64,000 nt of DNA from Lichenifustis flavocetrariae (GTDB taxonomy: Bacteria > Pseudomonadota > Alphaproteobacteria > Rhizobiales > Beijerinckiaceae): the NCBI RefSeq assembly GCF_026130545.1, contig NZ_JAMOIM010000017.1, forward strand, positions 1 through 64,000, given 5' to 3'. Within the stretch, counting starts at the first letter, position 1, and every line of letters begins with the position of its first letter. The position numbers and the translations under genes are program-made. Under the pieces are notes generated by a model, which saw only the letters and a list, made by a program, of their open reading frames with translations, was not told the DNA's origin and made no database searches. Below, piece by piece: positions 36,051 to 46,575 of the stretch.

Positions 36051-36094
36051 AGGCGGCCTTACGTCACCCACCCTATCACCCGAGGAGAATCTTC

Positions 36095-37699
36095 ATGGCC
36101 GTCAGCGCCAACAGGCTCGAACTTTTGCAGATCGCCGACGCGGTCGCGCGGGAAAAGTCCATCGACCGCTCGATCGTGCTCGCCTCCATGGAGGACGCGA
36201 TCCAGAAGGCCGCACGCTCACGCTATGGCCAGGAGACCGAGGTCCGGGCCGAGATCAATCCGAAGACTGGCGAGATCCGCTTCTCCCGGCTTCTGCTCGT
36301 GGTGGACGACGTCGAGAACGACGCAATCCACATCACGCTCGATCAAGCACGCCGCAAGAATCCGGCCGCGCAGGTCGGCGACTGGATTTCCGAAACCCTG
36401 CCGCCCTTCGATTTCGGCCGTATCGCGGCACAATCGGCCAAGCAGGTCATCGTGCAGAAGGTGCGCGAGGCCGAGCGTGACAGGCAGTACGAAGACTACC
36501 GCGACCGGATCGGAGACATCGTCAACGGCATCGTCAAGCGGGTCGAATACGGCAATGTGGTCATCGATCTCGGCAAGGGCGAAGCGGTGGTGCGCCGCGA
36601 CGAACTGATCCCGCGCGAGACCTTCAAGCCGGGCGACCGGATCCGGGCCTATGTCTACGACGTGCGCCGCGAGCAGCGCGGACCGCAGATCTTCCTGTCG
36701 CGAACGCATCCGCAGTTCATGGCGAAGCTCTTCATGCAGGAAGTGCCGGAAATTTACGACGGCATCATCGAGGTGAAGGCCGTGGCCCGCGACCCTGGCT
36801 CCCGCGCCAAGATCGCCGTGATCTCGCGCGACAGTTCGATCGACCCTGTGGGCGCCTGCGTGGGCATGCGGGGCTCGCGCGTGCAGGCCGTGGTGAACGA
36901 GTTGCAGGGCGAGAAGGTCGACATCATTCCGTGGTCGGCCGATGCCGCGACCTTCATCGTCAACGGGTTGCAGCCGGCTGAGGTCGTGAAGGTGGTGCTC
37001 GACGAGGATTCGGCCCGCATCGAGGTCGTCGTACCGGACGACCAATTGTCGCTCGCCATTGGGCGTCGCGGCCAGAATGTCCGCCTCGCGTCCCAGCTCA
37101 CCGGCTGGGACATCGACATCATGACCGAGGAAGAGGAATCGGAGCGGCGGCAGAAGGAATTCGCCGAGCGCACCAAACTCTTCATGCAGGCTCTCGACGT
37201 CGACGAAGTGGTGGGACAGCTGCTGGCCTCCGAAGGGTTCCGCACGATTGAGGAACTCGCCTATGTCGATCCGGCCGAGTTGAAATCCATCGAAGGGTTC
37301 GACGACGATACGGCGCTGGAAATTCAGACGCGCGCCCGCGACAACCTGGCGCGCATTGAAGAAGAACTAGACAACCGCCGCCGGGAACTCGGCGTCGCGG
37401 ACGAGCTTCGCGAGGTCGACGGCATAACCTCGGTCATGATGGTCAAGCTCGGCGAGAATGACGTCAAAACGATCGAGGATCTCGCCGGCTGCGCGACCGA
37501 CGACCTCGTGGGGTGGACGGAGCGCGAAGGCAACGAAGCCGTCCGTCATGACGGCTATCTCGACGGCATCGAAATGTCGCGGGAGGATGCCGAAGCGCTC
37601 ATCATGCGGGCGCGTGTCATGGCCGGCTGGGTCGAGGCAAGCGCCCCCGAGGAGGAGGCTGAGGCCGAAGTGGAAGCAGAGGCTGAAGAGAAAGCCTGA
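36095..37699 (+). CDS. nusA: Transcription termination/antitermination protein NusA
   Basis: 534 residues. Binds RNA polymerase and nascent RNA, modulating pausing and termination. Order: N-terminal polymerase-binding domain (1-130), S1 domain (GIVKRVEYGNVVIDLG), two KH domains (GMRGSRVQAVVNELQGEK and AIGRRGQNVRLASQLTG), then two helix-hairpin-helix repeats (residues about 370-500) and a short acidic Glu-rich tail. GAGGAGAA lies just before the ATG. Length and domain plan are normal for alphaproteobacteria. Confidence 0.97.
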   Translation: MAVSANRLELLQIADAVAREKSIDRSIVLASMEDAIQKAARSRYGQETEVRAEINPKTGEIRFSRLLLVVDDVENDAIHITLDQARRKNPAAQVGDWISETLPPFDFGRIAAQSAKQVIVQKVREAERDRQYEDYRDRIGDIVNGIVKRVEYGNVVIDLGKGEAVVRRDELIPRETFKPGDRIRAYVYDVRREQRGPQIFLSRTHPQFMAKLFMQEVPEIYDGIIEVKAVARDPGSRAKIAVISRDSSIDPVGACVGMRGSRVQAVVNELQGEKVDIIPWSADAATFIVNGLQPAEVVKVVLDEDSARIEVVVPDDQLSLAIGRRGQNVRLASQLTGWDIDIMTEEEESERRQKEFAERTKLFMQALDVDEVVGQLLASEGFRTIEELAYVDPAELKSIEGFDDDTALEIQTRARDNLARIEEELDNRRRELGVADELREVDGITSVMMVKLGENDVKTIEDLAGCATDDLVGWTEREGNEAVRHDGYLDGIEMSREDAEALIMRARVMAGWVEASAPEEEAEAEVEAEAEEKA

Positions 37700-37706
37700 C
37701 CTGCGG

Positions 37707-38360
37707 ATGACATCCGACGAGGACCTCATCGACTTCGACTTGCCAGACGAAACCGGCCCCGAGCGCATGTGCATCGTCACGCGTGCAAAGGGCGCACCGG
37801 ACGGGTTGATTCGGTTTGTCGTCTCACCCGACAAGAGGATCGTGCCGGACATCCGGTGCCGTCTTCCCGGACGGGGCGCTTGGGTGTCGGCCAATGCCGA
37901 TACCGTGGCCCTCGCGGTGCGCAAGAAGGCATTCGCGCGTGCCTTCAAGGCGGAAGTGGTTGCCGAAGGGCAGCTTGTGGAGCAAGTGGCTTCTCTGCTA
38001 GAAGCGGATGCGTTGCAGTGCTTGTCCCTGGCCAAGAAGGCTGGTCTGGTGATCTGTGGCACCAGCAAGGTCGAGGAGGCCATAGCGAAACTGCCTCTTG
38101 CCGGTCTGGTACATGCCAAGGAGGCGGCCCAGGACGGGTTAAGGAAGCTGGATGCAGCTCTCCGTCGCCGGTTTGGCGATGCGGCTTTGTCGATCGGCCG
38201 TGTTCAAATATTTGCGTCCAGCCAATTGGATTTGGCTTTGGGGCGCACACATGTGATACATGCAGCGCTGTCCGCTGGAGCGGCGAGCGAAGGTTTTATC
38301 TCACGATCACGACGTTTGGATATGTACCGCGGCTCAGGGCCGCTTTCCATCGTTGGGTGA
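37707..38360 (+). CDS. YlxR-family (DUF448) RNA-binding protein with a C-terminal L7Ae-like domain
   Basis: 217 residues. The N-terminal half is YlxR/DUF448 (ERMCIVTRAKGAPDGLIRFV, then LPGRGAWVSA). The C-terminal half has an L7Ae/L30e-like pattern (CLSLAKKAGLVICGTSKVEEAI). This fused form is the usual alphaproteobacterial arrangement between nusA and infB. It probably binds RNA or RNase P in translation-linked functions; the role is not firmly known. ATG 37707 lies 7 bp after the nusA stop. Confidence 0.92.
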   Translation: MTSDEDLIDFDLPDETGPERMCIVTRAKGAPDGLIRFVVSPDKRIVPDIRCRLPGRGAWVSANADTVALAVRKKAFARAFKAEVVAEGQLVEQVASLLEADALQCLSLAKKAGLVICGTSKVEEAIAKLPLAGLVHAKEAAQDGLRKLDAALRRRFGDAALSIGRVQIFASSQLDLALGRTHVIHAALSAGAASEGFISRSRRLDMYRGSGPLSIVG

Positions 38361-38440
38361 AGTGGGGGTCGACGGGCGATCGGGGGCGATTGGGTCGACG
38401 CAAAGGTTGAACGGGCTTCGGCCCCCAGGACGAGTGACTG

Positions 38441-41400
38441 ATGAGTGAACCGAACAACGCTGGCGAAAAGACTCTGTCCGTAAGCGGCACAAAGACCCTG
38501 TCTTTGAAGCGCCCGACGGAACAGGGGACTGTTCGCCAAAGCTTCTCGCATGGCCGCACCAAACAGGTGGTCGTCGAGAAGGTGAAGCGCCGCGTTCTCG
38601 GGCCCGGTGAAGTTGCCAAGGAAGTGCCTCCCCCGCCTCCGCCGGCGGCCCCAGCCGCTCAGGCTCCCCAGGCACCGCGACCGGCACCGACCGCGCAGGT
38701 GAGCTCCGGCGGCGCGCGCCCCATGCTTTCGGCTGTCGAGGCTGCCAAGCGCAATGCGGCCGTGGCCAATCCGCAGGCTGCCCGTCCGGCCCCGCCACCA
38801 ATCGTCGCACGCGCGGCGCCCGAACCGGCCGTTGCGCCTGTTTCTCCTGCGGCACCGGCCCCGGTCGTTGCACCTGCGCCTGTTGCCGAGGCGCCTGTCG
38901 AACCGAAGTTCGTAGCGCCGGCCGCGGTCGTCGAAGCTGCGCCTCCAGTGGCGGCACCTGCGGCGCCCGTGCCAGCACAGGCCAGTGCTGCGGCCAATCC
39001 GCCCGCAGCGCCGTCACCTGCTGCTGTCGCCCCATCCCCAACTCCTGCGCCGATCGCGAGAACCGCTGCACCGGCGGCTCGGCCCGCATCGCCGCCTGCT
39101 GCCATGCAGACGAGGTCACCCCAGCCTGGTGCGGCCCGCCAGGGTCAAGGTGCGGGACCCCAAGCAACCCGCCCTGCACAGGGTACGCGTCCGCAGGGCC
39201 GTCCGCCTGTAGCAACCCCGGCAACCGCACCCGCGCGTCCCGGTCAGCAGCGTCCGCAAACCGGCATGGTTCTCCGCACGCTCACCGACGAGGAGCGTGA
39301 CGCACGGATGAAGGCGCTTGCCGGCGCCAAGACACGCGAAGAAGAGGATCGCCGTCGTGCCGAGCTCGACGCGAAGATCCGGGCAGAACGCGAAGCCCTG
39401 GACAAAGCCGACCGCGAAGCCGCCGAGGCTCGTAAGCGTGAGGAAGACGCCCGCCGGGCGCAGGAAGCTGAATCAAAACGCAAGGCTGAGGACGAGGCGC
39501 GTCGCCGCCTGCCACAGACCGAGGCGGCCGGACAACGTCGTCCGCTTGGCGTCGCCGCGACAGCCGGCACCGAGGAGGCTGTTCGCAGTACCCTCACGCC
39601 ACGCCTGCGCACGTTGATCCCGCCCCGGCAGGTTCTGCCGGCACGCCCGACCCGTGGCGGTGAGAAGAGCCGCGGCCGTTTGACGGTCGCAACGGCGACG
39701 TCGGAACAGGAAGATCGCACCCGCTCCGTCGCGGCCTTCCGCCGCCGCACGCAGCGCCTGACGCGCGGCCAAACGGCCGAGCAAAAGGAAAAGATCGCCC
39801 GCGAAATCGTGCTGCCTGAGACCATCACGATCCAAGAACTCGCGAACCGTATGTCGGAGCGCGCCGTCGACGTCATCCGGCTGCTGATGAAGTCAGGCCA
39901 GATGGTGAAGATCAACGACGTGATCGACGCCGATACGGCGGAGCTGCTGGCGCAGGAACTCGGGCACACCGTGAAGCGCGTTGCCGAATCGGACGTGGAA
40001 GAGGGTCTCTTCGACGAGCCGGACGACGAGGGCAACATGGAGCCGCGGCCCCCGGTCGTGACCATCATGGGCCACGTCGACCATGGCAAGACCTCGCTGC
40101 TCGATGCGATTCGGTCGGCCAGCGTCGTGTCCGGCGAAGCCGGTGGCATCACGCAGCATATCGGCGCCTATCAGGTGATCTCGCCCAGCGGGGCGCCGAT
40201 CACCTTCATCGACACGCCCGGCCACGCCGCCTTCACGGCAATGCGCGCCCGTGGCGCGAAAGTGACCGATATCGTGGTGCTGGTGGTGGCCGCCGACGAC
40301 GGCGTCATGCCGCAGACGATCGAAGCCATCCATCATGCCCGTGCGGCCAAGGTGCCGATCATCGTTGCGATCAACAAGATCGACAAGTCCGATGCCAAAC
40401 CCGAGCGGGTCCGCAGCGAGCTGCTGCACTACGACGTGCAGGTGGAAAGCATGGGCGGCGACACGCTCGAAGTCGAAGTGTCGGCGTTGAAGCACACCAA
40501 TCTGGATCGCCTCCTCGAAGCGATCGATCTGCAGGCGGAAGTTCTCGACCTCAAAGCGGATGCCGACCGTGCCGCGGAGGGCAGCGTGATCGAAGCGCGG
40601 CTCGACAGGGGTCGTGGTCCCGTGGCGACCGTGCTGATCCAGAAGGGATCCCTCATCGTTGGCGACATCGTGGTCGCGGGTTCGGCCTGGGGCCGGGTGC
40701 GCGCCATGTTGGACGATCAAGGCGAGCCGGTCGATATGGCTGGACCGTCATTCCCGGTCGAGGTTCTCGGCTTCTCCAACGCGCCGGAAGCCGGTGATCG
40801 CGTGGCGGTCGTCGAAAGCGAAGCCAGGGCCCGCGAGGTCACGGAATATCGCGAACGCCAGAAGCGCGAGAAGCTCGCGGTGCGTGGTGGGTCGGTGCGC
40901 GGCACGCTCGCCGACATGATGAGCCAGATCAAGTCCGCCGGCCGGAAGGAACTGGCACTCGTGCTCAAGGGTGACGTGCAGGGTTCTGTGGAAGCGATCC
41001 TGGCGACGCTCGATAAGCTCGGGAATGACGAGGTCGCGGCACGGGTGGTTCATTCGGGCGTCGGAGGCGTTACCGAATCCGACGTGACACTGGCCATGGC
41101 GTCCAATGCCGTGATCCTCGGCTTCAACGTCCGGGCCCACAAAGAAGCCAGGGCGTCGGCCGAGCAGACCGGGGTCGAGATCCGCTATTACAACATCATC
41201 TACAATCTCGTGGATGACGTGAAAGCGGCAATGTCCGGCATGCTGCCGCCGACGCTGCGCGAGGAGATGCTCGGCAATGCGTTGATCCTGGAAGTGTTCA
41301 ACATCTCCAAGGTCGGCAAAGTCGCAGGCTGCCGCGTCACGGACGGCAACGTCCAGCGCGGCGCCAATGTCCGCCTCATCCGCGACAGCGTCGTCGTGCA

Positions 41401-41557
41401 TGAGGGTAAGCTCTCGACGCTCAAGCGCTTCAAGGACGAGGTCAAGGAAGTGCTGGCCGGTCAGGAATGCGGCATGGCGTTCGAGTCCTATCAGGACATG
41501 CGCCAAGGCGACATTATCGAGTGCTACCGCGTCCACGAGGAAAAGCGCACGCTCTAA
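38441..41557 (+). CDS. infB: Translation initiation factor IF-2
   Basis: 1,038 residues. GTPase that places initiator tRNA on the ribosome. After an N-terminal [11 protein letters not shown] / VKRRVLGPG segment there is a very long Ala/Pro-rich linker (about residues 65-265), then a charged coiled-coil stretch rich in Glu, Arg and Ala, the IF2_N region ([20 protein letters not shown]) and the G domain: G1 [11 protein letters not shown] near residue 544, G3 DTPGHAAF, G4 NKIDK. The C-terminal fMet-tRNA-binding domain ends [16 protein letters not shown]. The linker is longer than in gammaproteobacteria but usual for this order. Confidence 0.97.
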   Translation: MSEPNNAGEKTLSVSGTKTLSLKRPTEQGTVRQSFSHGRTKQVVVEKVKRRVLGPGEVAKEVPPPPPPAAPAAQAPQAPRPAPTAQVSSGGARPMLSAVEAAKRNAAVANPQAARPAPPPIVARAAPEPAVAPVSPAAPAPVVAPAPVAEAPVEPKFVAPAAVVEAAPPVAAPAAPVPAQASAAANPPAAPSPAAVAPSPTPAPIARTAAPAARPASPPAAMQTRSPQPGAARQGQGAGPQATRPAQGTRPQGRPPVATPATAPARPGQQRPQTGMVLRTLTDEERDARMKALAGAKTREEEDRRRAELDAKIRAEREALDKADREAAEARKREEDARRAQEAESKRKAEDEARRRLPQTEAAGQRRPLGVAATAGTEEAVRSTLTPRLRTLIPPRQVLPARPTRGGEKSRGRLTVATATSEQEDRTRSVAAFRRRTQRLTRGQTAEQKEKIAREIVLPETITIQELANRMSERAVDVIRLLMKSGQMVKINDVIDADTAELLAQELGHTVKRVAESDVEEGLFDEPDDEGNMEPRPPVVTIMGHVDHGKTSLLDAIRSASVVSGEAGGITQHIGAYQVISPSGAPITFIDTPGHAAFTAMRARGAKVTDIVVLVVAADDGVMPQTIEAIHHARAAKVPIIVAINKIDKSDAKPERVRSELLHYDVQVESMGGDTLEVEVSALKHTNLDRLLEAIDLQAEVLDLKADADRAAEGSVIEARLDRGRGPVATVLIQKGSLIVGDIVVAGSAWGRVRAMLDDQGEPVDMAGPSFPVEVLGFSNAPEAGDRVAVVESEARAREVTEYRERQKREKLAVRGGSVRGTLADMMSQIKSAGRKELALVLKGDVQGSVEAILATLDKLGNDEVAARVVHSGVGGVTESDVTLAMASNAVILGFNVRAHKEARASAEQTGVEIRYYNIIYNLVDDVKAAMSGMLPPTLREEMLGNALILEVFNISKVGKVAGCRVTDGNVQRGANVRLIRDSVVVHEGKLSTLKRFKDEVKEVLAGQECGMAFESYQDMRQGDIIECYRVHEEKRTL

Positions 41558-41573
41558 CCAAACGGTGCAAGCG

Positions 41574-41616
41574 AGCGGCACGATCCGTCGAAAACCGACG
41601 GGTCGTGCCGCTTTTG
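41574..41616 (+). terminator. Intrinsic terminator after infB
   Basis: A 17-bp stem with one G-U wobble (agcggcacgatccgtcg / cgacgggtcgtgccgct) is followed by tttt. It starts 16 bp after the infB stop, so rbfA and truB may depend partly on read-through or on their own promoter. Confidence 0.8.
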
Positions 41617-41703
41617 CTTTTCATCGCGTGATCACTCTCCGTTCAACAAATCAGGTTTCCCCGCGTTGCCTCTGAAGGCGTATTTGCGGGATCAGGTAAG
41701 GTC

Positions 41704-42138
41704 ATGTCTCGAGCTCATCATTCCGGCGATCAGCCATCCCAACGTATGCTGCGCGTGGGGGAACTCATTCGTCACGTCGTCGCAGAACTTCTATCGCGAG
41801 GCGGCATCAACGATCCGGTTCTCGACGGACACGTCATCTCCGTGCCGGAGGTCCGGATGTCTCCCGACCTCAAATTGGCGACCGTCTACATCATGCCGCT
41901 CGGCGGCAAGGACGTTGAGCCCGTGCTCCAATCTCTCGACCGGAACCGCAAGTTCATCCGCACGGAAGTGGCTCACAAGTGCACATTGCGCTTTGCACCT
42001 GACCTGCGCTTTCGGGTTGACGAGAGTTTCGACCGGGGCGCGCGCATTGATGCTCTGCTAGCCTCACCGGAAGTTCAGCGCGACCTTGCCGTGATGGGCG
42101 AGGATGATGCCGATGAAGGGCAAGATCTCCGGCACTAG
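41704..42138 (+). CDS. rbfA: 30S ribosome-binding factor RbfA
   Basis: 144 residues. Cold-shock-type factor for 16S rRNA 5' end maturation. The KH-type fold signatures are [38 protein letters not shown]-like ([19 protein letters not shown]) and the strand [21 protein letters not shown] with the expected AxG-type kink. Length is normal. It follows the terminator-like hairpin and precedes truB by 132 bp. Confidence 0.95.
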   Translation: MSRAHHSGDQPSQRMLRVGELIRHVVAELLSRGGINDPVLDGHVISVPEVRMSPDLKLATVYIMPLGGKDVEPVLQSLDRNRKFIRTEVAHKCTLRFAPDLRFRVDESFDRGARIDALLASPEVQRDLAVMGEDDADEGQDLRH

Positions 42139-42270
42139 CGTATCGGCGACACTCGCGGACGGTATCCTCCGATCGGCGCGGCGCGATTTTCGCGACTGAC
42201 TTCATCTGACCGCAACCTCCACTGAGGTCGCGGTCTCGTTTCCATTTGTTTTCCAAGATATGATTGCTTC

Positions 42271-43188
42271 ATGAACCAACCTCAGGGTCAGCACCGAAAC
42301 ACACGTCGCGACGTGAGCGGCTGGATCGTGTTCGACAAGCCTGTTGGCATGACCTCCACCCATGCGGTCAGCCGCATGAAACGCATCTTCAACGCCAAGA
42401 AGGCGGGGCACGCCGGCACGCTCGATCCGCTGGCGTCGGGGATTTTGCCGATCGCGCTTGGTGAAGCCACGAAGACGGTGCCGTTCGTTCAGGATGGTGA
42501 AAAGGCCTATCGCTTCACGGTCCGGTGGGGGGTGCAGACCAATACCGACGACACGGAGGGCCACCCGGTCGCTCAGTCGGATGTTCGGCCATCGACAGAG
42601 GCGATCGTTCAGGCTCTGCCATCGTTCGTCGGAACGATCCAGCAACGGCCGCCGGCCTTCTCGGCGATCAAGATCGATGGCGAGCGCGCCTATGATCGCG
42701 CCCGCGACGGCCTTGAGGTCGAGTTGCCGCTCCGGGCGGTCACGGTCCACAGCCTGGATCTCGTCGCTGTGCCAAGTGTCGATGAAGCGGTCCTCGAAGC
42801 CAAATGTGGCAAGGGCACCTATGTGCGGGCCATTGCTCGTGATCTCGGCCTGATGCTGGGTTGTTTCGGACATGTCACGGCGTTGCGCCGCACGCGCGTC
42901 GGTCCCTTCTTCGAACCCGACGCGGTCGGCCTGGACGTGCTCGACAATCCCGAACAGGGACCGGCGGGGCTTCTACCGGTCGAAGCGGGTCTCAGCGAGG
43001 TCGCGTGCGTGCCGATCAATCGCGGTGACGCGGTTCATCTGCGTCGCGGGCAGCCCCTCATCCTGCGCGGTCACGACGCACCTTTCGAAGGCATGGCTTT
43101 CGCAGCCTGTGGGGGTGTGGTGGTGGCCTTCGGGCCGATCGAACAGGGCGCCCTGCAACCCTATCGGGTGTTCAACCTGCCCTTTTAA
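42271..43188 (+). CDS. truB: tRNA pseudouridine(55) synthase TruB
   Basis: 305 residues. Makes pseudouridine 55 in the T-loop of tRNAs. The catalytic Asp is in GHAGTLDPLASGILPIALG (about residues 47-66), and KTVPFVQDGEKAYRFTVRWG, RPPAFSAIKIDGERAYDRARDG and GTYVRAIARDLG are characteristic. It ends the rimP-truB block. rpsO, which usually follows, is displaced by three inserted genes. Confidence 0.96.
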   Translation: MNQPQGQHRNTRRDVSGWIVFDKPVGMTSTHAVSRMKRIFNAKKAGHAGTLDPLASGILPIALGEATKTVPFVQDGEKAYRFTVRWGVQTNTDDTEGHPVAQSDVRPSTEAIVQALPSFVGTIQQRPPAFSAIKIDGERAYDRARDGLEVELPLRAVTVHSLDLVAVPSVDEAVLEAKCGKGTYVRAIARDLGLMLGCFGHVTALRRTRVGPFFEPDAVGLDVLDNPEQGPAGLLPVEAGLSEVACVPINRGDAVHLRRGQPLILRGHDAPFEGMAFAACGGVVVAFGPIEQGALQPYRVFNLPF

Positions 43189-43323
43189 AGCCCGCCATGC
43201 CGGGCCAAGGCTCGGCACTTTCACCTTGCCCTGTTTCCGCTGACCCGGCGGGATGGCCTACGGCCAGCGAAAGGGAACTTTCCCCGCCTTGAACCGTCTC
43301 GCCTGAAGCGGAAAGGGCGATCG

Positions 43324-44253
43324 ATGGCTGAAGCGAAGACGTTTATTGGGCTGCCGCGTGGCACGTTGGACCGGTTGTCGGACCAACGGATCGTGGTCCT
43401 GGGTGCGTCTGAGGCCTCACCCTACGCTCTGGGAACCGCCAGCCATTCCGCCCAGGCTCCACAAGTGTTGCGAGAAGCCTCGGCGGAATTCGCCGCTTCT
43501 CTCGGCCAGTTCGATTTCGACCTCGACGAGACACTGTTCCCGAACAGGGACGAATGGCGCGGCATGGTGGACTGCGGCGATGTCCCCACGAGCGCCTTCG
43601 AGAGCAAAGCCAATCGGGAGAGGATCGAGACTGCAGTGCGCCAGGTTCTCAGTGCCGGTGCCATCCCGGTGATGCTCGGCGGCGACGATTCCGTGCCGAT
43701 ACCGATGCTGCAGGCCTATGAGGGCCATGGGCCGCTGACCATTCTGCAAATCGACGCCCATGTGGATTGGGGGGACGTCATCCTCGGCAATCCGCTTGGC
43801 TACGGCTCGACCATGCGTCGTGCCGCAGAATTGCCCTGGGTCACCGGCATGGTGCAGGTGGGCATTCGGGGTCTCGGCAGTGGCGGCTCCTGGCAGCATG
43901 ACGACGCGCGCGCCTGGGGCAGCAAACTCGTGACATCCTATGCGCTTCACGCACGCGGTTTCGAAGAAGCTCTTGCATCCGTTCCGGACGGGGGCCGCTG
44001 CTTCATCTCGATCGACGTCGATGGGTTAGACCCCGCCGTGCTTCCCGCCGTGGCCATGCCGACGCCGGGCGGACTGACCTATGAGGACGTGGTCGGCCTC
44101 ATGCGGGCCGCGGCCAGGAAGGCCTCCATCGTCGGTCTCGCCTTGGTCGAATATGTACCCGATCGCGATGATCGGCATAGGTTATCCGCCTTAACGGCCG
44201 CGCGTATCGCCGCAGTCGCCATGGGCCTCATTGCCGCCGCGCAGGAGGCCTGA
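43324..44253 (+). CDS. Agmatinase/arginase-family ureohydrolase, atypical
   Basis: 309 residues of the ureohydrolase fold, which uses two Mn ions to hydrolyse guanidino or related groups. Metal-ligand motifs DAHVDWGD (144-151) and DVDGLDP (231-237) are kept. The first motif reads GGDDS (119-123) where arginases and agmatinases have GGDHS, so a metal-binding His is Asp122 here. The substrate-loop region after DGLDP reads AVAMPTPGGL rather than the common GTGTPxPGG. Substrate is therefore uncertain; agmatine should not be assumed. The next gene, an MFS transporter, starts 3 bp after its stop, suggesting uptake of the compound it attacks. Confidence 0.88.
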   Translation: MAEAKTFIGLPRGTLDRLSDQRIVVLGASEASPYALGTASHSAQAPQVLREASAEFAASLGQFDFDLDETLFPNRDEWRGMVDCGDVPTSAFESKANRERIETAVRQVLSAGAIPVMLGGDDSVPIPMLQAYEGHGPLTILQIDAHVDWGDVILGNPLGYGSTMRRAAELPWVTGMVQVGIRGLGSGGSWQHDDARAWGSKLVTSYALHARGFEEALASVPDGGRCFISIDVDGLDPAVLPAVAMPTPGGLTYEDVVGLMRAAARKASIVGLALVEYVPDRDDRHRLSALTAARIAAVAMGLIAAAQEA

Positions 44254-44256
44254 ACG

Positions 44257-45696
44257 ATGGCCTCGCTGAATCAAATCGCGACCACCTTGATCCCGGCCCG
44301 TCTGGAACGCCTGCGGTGGAGCCGTTTCCACACGATGATCGTCGCGGCGCTCGGCATCACCTGGATTCTCGACGGGCTCGAAGTGACGCTTGCCGGCTCC
44401 GTGTCCGACGCTCTCAAGCAGAGTCCCGCCCTGCACCTCTCGGATTCCGAAGTGGGCCTCGCGGGCACGGCCTACCTTCTGGGCGCTGTCGCGGGTGCGG
44501 TGCTGTTCGGCTGGATGACGGATCGGCTCGGCCGCAAGCTCTTGTTCTTCGTCACCCTCGGGCTCTACCTCACGGCGACGGCCCTGACGGGATTTTCCTG
44601 GAACGCCACGAGCTTCTTCGTCTTTCGATTTCTGACCGGTGCCGGCATCGGAGGCGAATATGCGGCCATCAACTCCACCATCCAGGAGTTCGTGCCGGCC
44701 CGCTACCGCGGCTGGACCGACCTCTGCATCAACGGTTCGTTCTGGATCGGGGCGGCACTCGGCGCCGCCGGCTCGCTGGTCTTTCTCGACGGCCATTGGC
44801 TGACAGCGGAACATGGTTGGCGAGCCTGCTTCTTCATCGGCGCGTTTCTCGGCCTCGCGATTCTGCTCATGCGCACCTGGGTGCCTGAAAGTCCGCGCTG
44901 GCTTGCCCTGCATGGGCGGGACCAGGAGGCGGACCAGATCCTGGATGATATCGAGGCCCATGTGCGCCAGCATGGCGGCAGCGCGGACCCTGTGGGCCCT
45001 GACAAAGCCCTTCGTTTTACGCCGCGCGACCACACGCCGGTGCGCGAGGTGTTCAAAACGCTATTTGAGACCCATCGCAAGCGCACCTTCGTGGCCCTCG
45101 CGCTGATGTCCGCGCAGGCGTTCTTCTACAACGCGATCTTCTTCACCTATGCGCTTGTTCTCACAAAGTTCTACGGGGTCGCCGGCGGCGCTGTCGGGTG
45201 GTATATCCTGCCTTTCGCGCTCGGCAATTTCTTAGGCCCCCTCCTGCTCGGCCGCCTCTTCGACGTCGTTGGGCGGCGGCCCATGCTGGTGATCACCTAT
45301 GGTCTGTCGGGACTTCTTCTGCTGGCGAGCGGTGGCATGTTTCTGGCTGGCTGGCTCACGGCGACGACACAGACGCTCGCCTGGATGCTGATCTTCTTTT
45401 TCGCATCGCCGGCCGCGAGTGCGGCCTATCTCACGGTCAGCGAAACCTTCCCGATCGAGATGCGAGCCTTTGCGATCGCGGTCTTCTATGCGGTGGGAAC
45501 GGCGATCGGTGGTGCGGGCGCACCCTACCTTTTCGGTCTCCTGATCGGCAGCGGGTCACGCGAAAGTCTGTTTTGGGGCTATGCGTTTGGGTCCGCGCTG
45601 ATGCTCGGGGCCGCCGTTGTGGCGGGATTATATGCCGTGAAGGCGGAGGGCAAATCGCTGGAAGAAGTCACGACGCCGTTGTCGGCCCAGGCCTGA
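44257..45696 (+). CDS. MFS transporter, metabolite:H+ symporter / sugar-porter type
   Basis: 479 residues with twelve predicted helices. The helix 2-3 loop motif GWMTDRLGRKLLFF, the FLTGAGIGGEYAAINSTIQEF segment, and the PESPRWLALHGR motif after helix 6 place it in the sugar-porter/metabolite-symporter branch (SV2- or NiaP-like). A long central hydrophilic loop (about 190-260) is present. It follows the ureohydrolase gene by 3 bp, so both are likely in one transcript and act on one compound. Confidence 0.88.
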   Translation: MASLNQIATTLIPARLERLRWSRFHTMIVAALGITWILDGLEVTLAGSVSDALKQSPALHLSDSEVGLAGTAYLLGAVAGAVLFGWMTDRLGRKLLFFVTLGLYLTATALTGFSWNATSFFVFRFLTGAGIGGEYAAINSTIQEFVPARYRGWTDLCINGSFWIGAALGAAGSLVFLDGHWLTAEHGWRACFFIGAFLGLAILLMRTWVPESPRWLALHGRDQEADQILDDIEAHVRQHGGSADPVGPDKALRFTPRDHTPVREVFKTLFETHRKRTFVALALMSAQAFFYNAIFFTYALVLTKFYGVAGGAVGWYILPFALGNFLGPLLLGRLFDVVGRRPMLVITYGLSGLLLLASGGMFLAGWLTATTQTLAWMLIFFFASPAASAAYLTVSETFPIEMRAFAIAVFYAVGTAIGGAGAPYLFGLLIGSGSRESLFWGYAFGSALMLGAAVVAGLYAVKAEGKSLEEVTTPLSAQA

Positions 45697-45723
45697 CCGC
45701 AAACATGTGTCCTGAGGATCGAC

Positions 45724-46350
45724 TCATCGAGGATCCAGTGTCTCCGAAAGTGACGCTCCTGCGGTCAAGTGTTGGATAATGCCGAACACACGTTTCGCAT
45801 CTGCAATCGACAAGAACTGCGGACGCGAATCGAGCGCCGCTATCCATTCTCCCGCACCCGCGCGCCCGTTCCAGGAGTTCCATCCCCGGGTCGAGGACCC
45901 AAACCGGATCGTGCCCCTGCCCGCACGTTCCTCGTTCAACGTAACTTCGGGCAGGCGGTCGAGATGGAGCGCCTTGAAACTCGGCCAAGGTCCCGACCGG
46001 GCTATCAAAATTCGCTGCTTCGTCACGGCGTAGTAGATCCGTGCGCGCAGCCAGGAATCGAGGAAGAACCGACCGAAGATCAAGAAAAGACCGACGAGAA
46101 CGAAGGGGAGCCCCCACAGAGCCATGAAGCCCGGCGCTTCAGTTCGCAGCACCATCGTTTCCCAAAAGATGGCAAAGCCGCCCCAGAGAAGACTGAACGG
46201 GATCAGGAGCGCATCACGGGGCGTCAGCAACAACCCCTGCCGGGGCCGGCCCCACCACACGACCTCCTCTCCGCGGAGAAGATAATGCGCAAAAGACGGC
46301 GACTTGGCGTCACCACTCGCCATCGAGGCTGCTCCCGACCCATGCGACAC
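45724..46350 (-). CDS. Hypothetical membrane protein with a bacterial PH-like domain
   Basis: 208 residues. An N-terminal YLLRGEEVVWWGRPRQGLLLT segment resembles the start of proteins with bPH-like domains. Two hydrophobic helices follow (about residues 48-65 and 75-95), then a soluble C-terminal part with IYYAVTKQRILIARSG and a LDRLPEVTLNEE strand, again a PH-like pattern. An ATG at residue 10 is an alternative start. Convergent with the MFS gene. Function unknown. Confidence 0.75.
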   Translation of the reverse strand: MSHGSGAASMASGDAKSPSFAHYLLRGEEVVWWGRPRQGLLLTPRDALLIPFSLLWGGFAIFWETMVLRTEAPGFMALWGLPFVLVGLFLIFGRFFLDSWLRARIYYAVTKQRILIARSGPWPSFKALHLDRLPEVTLNEERAGRGTIRFGSSTRGWNSWNGRAGAGEWIAALDSRPQFLSIADAKRVFGIIQHLTAGASLSETLDPR

Positions 46351-46575
46351 CGGCCGTGGTGTTTGCGGTCAATCTAGGTCGCTCATGTCACCGACGCGAG
46401 AGTTCTACGGATTTTCGCTGGCAACATGCGCCTGATCGCGTTATTGAACCGCATCGCGCGGTTTCGAACCGGGCGCTATGCTTGTTGTGGGGCTGCTGGA
46501 CGACATCCCGGCTGCGCCTGCGGCAATCATACCATCGGCGGCTTTCGCCGTTCTCTTGCATGAAAAGGACTTTCG

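Noticed and set aside
38659-39105. Ala/Gly/Thr-rich minus-strand frame
   Set aside because: Reverse image of the Ala/Pro-rich linker of IF-2.
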